This document shows positions 15,277 through 17,522 of a stretch of DNA of 17,522 nucleotides, one piece after another. The stretch lies in contig CAKSVQ010000035.1 of assembly GCA_934504065.1 (NCBI GenBank), forward strand, positions 1 to 17,522. The letters run 5' to 3'. The DNA is from an uncultured Dysosmobacter sp. (GTDB taxonomy: Bacteria; Bacillota; Clostridia; Oscillospirales; Oscillospiraceae). Positions within the stretch are counted from its first letter, which is position 1. Each line of letters begins with the position of its first letter. The notes beneath the pieces were generated by a model, which saw nothing but the letters and a program-made list of their open reading frames with translations, was not told where the DNA came from and did no database searches. Made by a program: the position numbers and the translations under genes.

Positions 15277-15975
15277 ATGGACAATAAGAAGTGGGAGACA
15301 CTGCGTTCCGGGGCAGGGTTTTACACGGTGCTGGCGGTGTGCCTTGCGGCGGTGGCCGCCGGGGGGTGGATGCTGCTCTCCTCTCCGGCGGAAAAACCGA
15401 CGGCGGCAGAGGAAGAGCCCGCCGTATCCGCCCCGGTGGAGATCGAAGTACCCCAGCCCCAGCCGGAGGCCCCTGCGGTGGAGACCGTCCGCCCCACCCC
15501 GGTGGAAGAGCCCACCCCCATGCCGGAGGTGGAGGTGGACGACACCCCGGTCACCGTGGAAGCACCCCGGCTGATCGTTTCGCCGCTGAACGGCCCGGTG
15601 CTCACCGCCTTTTCCGTGGATCGGCTGGTCTATGACGTGACCATGGATGACTGGCGGGTGCACGACGGGGTGGATATCTCCGCCAAGCCCGGGACCACTG
15701 TGCTGGCCGCCTGCTCCGGCACGGTGCTGGCCGTGGAAAATGACCCCATGATGGGTACCACGGTGACCATCCGCCACGACAGCGGCTATCAGACCCGGTA
15801 CGCAAACCTGCAAGCCCATCCCACGGTGGAAGCGGGCGACACGGTGTCCGCCGGGCAGATCATCGGTGCGGTGGGCTCCACTGCCAAGGCCGAATCCGGC
15901 CAAAGCCCCCATCTCCACTTTTCCGTGGAAAAAGACGGCGATGTCATCGACCCCGACGAGTTCCTGCAGCGCTGA
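15277..15975 (+). CDS. spoIIQ: SpoIIQ-like M23 (LytM) family peptidase, membrane anchored
   Basis: 232 residues. It has a single N-terminal membrane helix (about 14-35) with a short basic cytoplasmic start. A Pro/Glu/Val-rich linker follows (about 37-97), then an extracytoplasmic LytM domain (100-230). Zinc ligands are intact: His129 and Asp133 in VHDGVDI, and His214 in PHLHF, with His212 as the second histidine of H-x-H. The usual Y-x-H-L histidine is replaced in YANL (Asn177), a pattern seen in SpoIIQ-type proteins. SpoIIQ in the forespore membrane pairs with SpoIIIAH across the intermembrane space during engulfment. In Bacillus it is catalytically dead, in Clostridioides it keeps zinc ligands. 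Start: GGAGG at 15265-15269, ATG 15277. The forespore-type promoter supports this over a generic cell-wall hydrolase. Confidence 0.8.
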   Translation: MDNKKWETLRSGAGFYTVLAVCLAAVAAGGWMLLSSPAEKPTAAEEEPAVSAPVEIEVPQPQPEAPAVETVRPTPVEEPTPMPEVEVDDTPVTVEAPRLIVSPLNGPVLTAFSVDRLVYDVTMDDWRVHDGVDISAKPGTTVLAACSGTVLAVENDPMMGTTVTIRHDSGYQTRYANLQAHPTVEAGDTVSAGQIIGAVGSTAKAESGQSPHLHFSVEKDGDVIDPDEFLQR

Positions 15976-15978
15976 TTT

Positions 15979-16104
15979 TATCAACCGCAAAAAAACTTTG
16001 TGACGGGTTGGGTATTTCGGTGGGCGATTCGATGATATCGTCCTGTCAGTACAGTTTTAGTTATAAAATGAAATCCGCAGAGTTATAACTCTGCGGATTT
16101 TATT
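15979..16104 (+). pseudogene. Decayed XRE-gene tail, copy 2 of a dispersed repeat
   Basis: From TATCAACC (15979) through ACTTTGTGACGGGTTGG to the hairpin at 16071-16100, this is a near copy of the 3' end and terminator of the XRE gene at 2881-3044, on the opposite strand. About 42 bases (the part coding for EEFFSSPLFRDLEQ) are deleted at about 16021, and the HTH-coding 5' part is missing. It starts a few bases after the spoIIQ-like stop. No start codon or ribosome site is present, so it is not translated as a protein. Confidence 0.85.
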
Positions 16105-16106
16105 TC
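16071..16106 (+). terminator. Terminator within repeat copy 2
   Basis: A perfect 30-bp palindrome (16071-16100, arms AAATCCGCAGAGTTA/TAACTCTGCGGATTT) followed by TATTTC. It is the counterpart of the hairpin at 2881-2917 and can end the spoIIQ-like transcript. Confidence 0.85.
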
Positions 16107-16370
16107 ATGCGTGAGGGTTATATGAACTGACATGGGACAAACATATCAGCTATAAATATAAAAGCTATTGTCGGTTTTGTTTGTGAAATGAAAGCGTGTA
16201 TTATTGGGAAGTGTATACGGTTTGATATGGTGAATGCAAAGGTAAAAATACTTCTATAAACTTATTTAAGCTCTCAAGAAAATGCTTACGATTTAATAAA
16301 GAAATTATAATATATTGACTTACTAGAGGACTAGCAAGCTTATCCTTCCTAACAACATTCATTTAGTAAA
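16105..16370. other. AT-rich stretch without a supported gene
   Basis: The base composition falls sharply from the GC-rich neighbours. The longest start-to-stop frames are only about 20 codons and have no convincing ribosome site. The only structure seen is the small hairpin at 16319-16338. It reads as non-coding or decayed foreign DNA downstream of the orphan gene. Confidence 0.6.
16319..16338 (-). terminator. Possible weak terminator of the orphan gene
   Basis: CTTACTAG (16319-16326) pairs with CTAGCAAG (16331-16338; one G-U) around AGGA. On the minus strand it is followed by TCAATATATT, not a clean U-tract. Confidence 0.35.
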
Positions 16371-17039
16371 TTAATCTCTTCCGTTTTCAAATATATAGGT
16401 TCTGTACGGACCAAATAGATTACCTAGTCTTGGATCATTTGCAAAATGCCTTAAAAGCGTAAATGGATAGAAAAATTCAACATCATTTTCTTCCATAGGA
16501 ATGTGCGCAATTTGATAGGCTTTTTGGCAGTAATTATTTATGGTCATAAGTTTTTTTCTAAGGCTGTCTGATTCGCCATTATGAATCTGGGCGATTTCAT
16601 TACGATAATTTTGTGCCGCCTTATATATTGCATCGGTATATGCGGTTTGTTCTTCAATGGGATAATGTACTTGGGGGAGTAATTGATTTAGGAGCAGATT
16701 ACGTTTTTCCTCAGCAAACGGAATTGCAGATTTATTCCTTATTCGTCCCCAAAGGCTATTATCGTTAAGAACCCGTTGGCATTCTTTTAGTTGCTCTATA
16801 AAAAGATCATCAACAAAAGTAGGTAGTCCCATCATGCATATATCAATATTTTCACGTTCTTTTTGTGTGCGGGTTCCAAACGCAAACATATGAGCTATAA
16901 ATAGTTTGTAGGCATTAATGATCTCATCTTTTGTATTTTTCAATTCACTGATTCCCCGGAATGGAATTTCTTTCGGAAGCGGCGTAGCGAGAACATCAAT
17001 ATAATCAAATAATATTCTGTGGGCATCTAAGAAATTCAT
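16371..17039 (-). CDS. Orphan protein in an AT-rich island, function unknown
   Basis: 222 residues, predicted soluble, with no signal peptide or membrane segment and no domain that I recognise. It is largely helical and charged, with IINAYKLFIAHMFAFGTRTQKERENIDI (about 39-66), KECQRVLNDNSLWGRIRNKSAIPFAEEKRNLLLNQL in the middle, and an aromatic C-terminal part containing NDVEFFYPFTLLRHFANDPRLGNLFGPYRTYIF. Start: AAGGA lies six bases before ATG 17039. An upstream in-frame start at 17099 falls in the -35 box of the predicted promoter and is rejected. Codon use is strongly AT-biased, unlike every neighbour, and the gene sits between two direct repeat remnants, so recent horizontal acquisition is likely. 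The frame is intact, so it is probably expressed. Confidence 0.75.
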   Translation of the reverse strand: MNFLDAHRILFDYIDVLATPLPKEIPFRGISELKNTKDEIINAYKLFIAHMFAFGTRTQKERENIDICMMGLPTFVDDLFIEQLKECQRVLNDNSLWGRIRNKSAIPFAEEKRNLLLNQLLPQVHYPIEEQTAYTDAIYKAAQNYRNEIAQIHNGESDSLRKKLMTINNYCQKAYQIAHIPMEENDVEFFYPFTLLRHFANDPRLGNLFGPYRTYIFENGRD

Positions 17040-17070
17040 AGAAATTCCTTCTTCCATTTTAATCAATGAT

Positions 17071-17099
17071 ATTCTATCAAAAGCGATATTTAAATGCAA
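17071..17099 (-). promoter_or_regulatory. Sigma-A promoter of the orphan gene
   Basis: On the minus strand TTGCAT (17099-17094), 17 nt, TAGAAT (17076-17071). Start is near 17064, about 25 nt before ATG 17039. Confidence 0.7.
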
Positions 17100-17167
17100 T
17101 CGTTGAACCTATGTAGATATTAATTTAATCCGACTATTTTCTTGCAGATGTAATGTATCATAAAAGT

Positions 17168-17300
17168 TATCAACCGTGAAATACTTTGTGACTGATCGGA
17201 TATTACGGAGGAGGGAGTTCTTCTCATCTTCATTGCTCCGCAATTTAGAACGGGAGATTCAGTGATTTTGTCCAGTCAGTGCAGTTTCAGTTATAAAATG
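17168..17300 (+). pseudogene. Decayed XRE-gene tail, copy 3 of the dispersed repeat
   Basis: From TATCAACC (17168) to TTATAAAATG (17300) this matches the 3' end of the XRE gene at 2947 (other strand) and copy 2 at 15979 (same strand). It keeps the GAGTTCTTCTCATCT segment that copy 2 lost, but lacks the terminator hairpin after TTATAAAAT. A one-base loss near 17180 is offset by a one-base gain near 17210, so the last codons return to the original frame and end in TGA. There is no HTH-coding part and no start. Confidence 0.85.
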
Positions 17301-17406
17301 CGCGAACATACAGTACAGTTAGTTTTTTTCGGCAATCTTCCGTTTTCCACAAAAAGCTACTGCCCTGTAAACAAAAAAATCCGCCGCATATTTTGACATT
17401 TTCCGG

Positions 17407-17435
17407 TTGCATTTTGCCGCATGCCATGCTATAAT
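17407..17435 (+). promoter_or_regulatory. Promoter of tRNA-Gly
   Basis: TTGCAT (17407-17412), 17 nt, TATAAT (17430-17435). Start is near 17442, five bases before the mature tRNA. A TTGACA at 17393-17398 is too far (31 nt) from the -10 to be its partner. Confidence 0.75.
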
Positions 17436-17446
17436 ACAGCGTACAT

Positions 17447-17520
17447 GCGGCTGTAGTTCATCGGTAGAACGGCAGCTTCCCAAGCTGCATAGGTGGGTTC
17501 GACTCCCATCAGCCGCTCCA
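17447..17520 (+). tRNA. tRNA-Gly (anticodon CCC)
   Basis: 74 nt including an encoded CCA (17518-17520). The acceptor stem is GCGGCTG (17447-17453) with CAGCCGC (17510-17516), with discriminator T17517. The anticodon arm is GCAGC-TTCCCAA-GCTGC, placing CCC at the anticodon for GGG codons, which suits a GC-rich genome. The T arm contains GGTTCGACTCCC. It has its own promoter and lies just beyond repeat copy 3. Confidence 0.97.
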
Positions 17521-17522
17521 AA

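Noticed and set aside
13672..15990. Open frame of 772 codons on the minus strand
   Set aside because: It lies antisense to gpmI and the spoIIQ-like gene, both with clear motifs. Its composition (Gly/His/Val rich, no domain) is the usual shadow of GC-rich codon use.
17393..17435. TTGACA at 17393 as the -35 of the tRNA promoter
   Set aside because: It is 31 nt from the TATAAT; TTGCAT at 17407 has the correct 17-nt spacing.
17447..17520. tRNA-Gly as an integration site for the AT-rich island
   Set aside because: The island lies on the 5' side of the tRNA, and no copy of the tRNA 3' end, integrase or att-like duplication is visible in the window.

Overview
The window is a chromosomal segment of a Gram-positive, endospore-forming Firmicute. 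It is most likely a GC-rich gut Clostridia of the Oscillospiraceae/Ruminococcaceae type. The evidence is a CIRCE-controlled hsp20, the GGGtGRT protein paired with a NifU-like scaffold, the order (glmU-like)-prs-pth-mfd, a pgk-tpiA-gpmI glycolytic cluster, and a SpoIIQ-like M23 protein behind a forespore-type promoter. The taxon is inferred from gene content and visibly GC-rich codon use; no marker gene fixes it.

Layout. 1-207 is the 3' end of a probable CoxE-like VWA gene with a strong terminator. 330-990 is a heat-shock unit: CIRCE, sigma-A promoter, hsp20, terminator. 1050-2917 is a two-gene operon (NifU-like Fe-S scaffold, then GGGtGRT protein). It is driven by a near-perfect promoter with a 14-bp LacI-type palindrome filling its spacer. 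2947-3719 is a small accessory patch: an XRE regulator and a 53-residue ribbon-helix-helix protein on the minus strand, divergent from a 59-residue orphan. It is closed by a 38-bp perfect palindrome.

3724-10429 is a minus-strand housekeeping operon, read in the order degenerate GlmU-like gene, prs, pth, membrane-anchored helical-repeat protein, mfd. 10671-15214 is a plus-strand block: trmL, pgk, tpiA (own consensus promoter), gpmI, terminator. 15215-15975 is the spoIIQ-like gene. 15979-17300 is an AT-rich island with one unrecognised minus-strand gene, bracketed by two decayed direct copies of the tail of the XRE gene found at 2947. A tRNA-Gly(CCC) closes the window.

How the parts work together. 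The prs-pth-mfd group links PRPP supply, peptidyl-tRNA recycling and transcription-coupled repair, as in Bacillus. pgk, tpiA and gpmI supply three steps of lower glycolysis. The hsp20 and Fe-S/GGGtGRT units are independently regulated, the former by HrcA and the latter probably by an unidentified LacI/GalR-family repressor. The best leads for something undescribed are the GGGtGRT operon with its operator-in-spacer promoter, the repeat-bracketed island with its orphan gene, the RHH/XRE divergent locus, and the degenerate gene in the glmU position.
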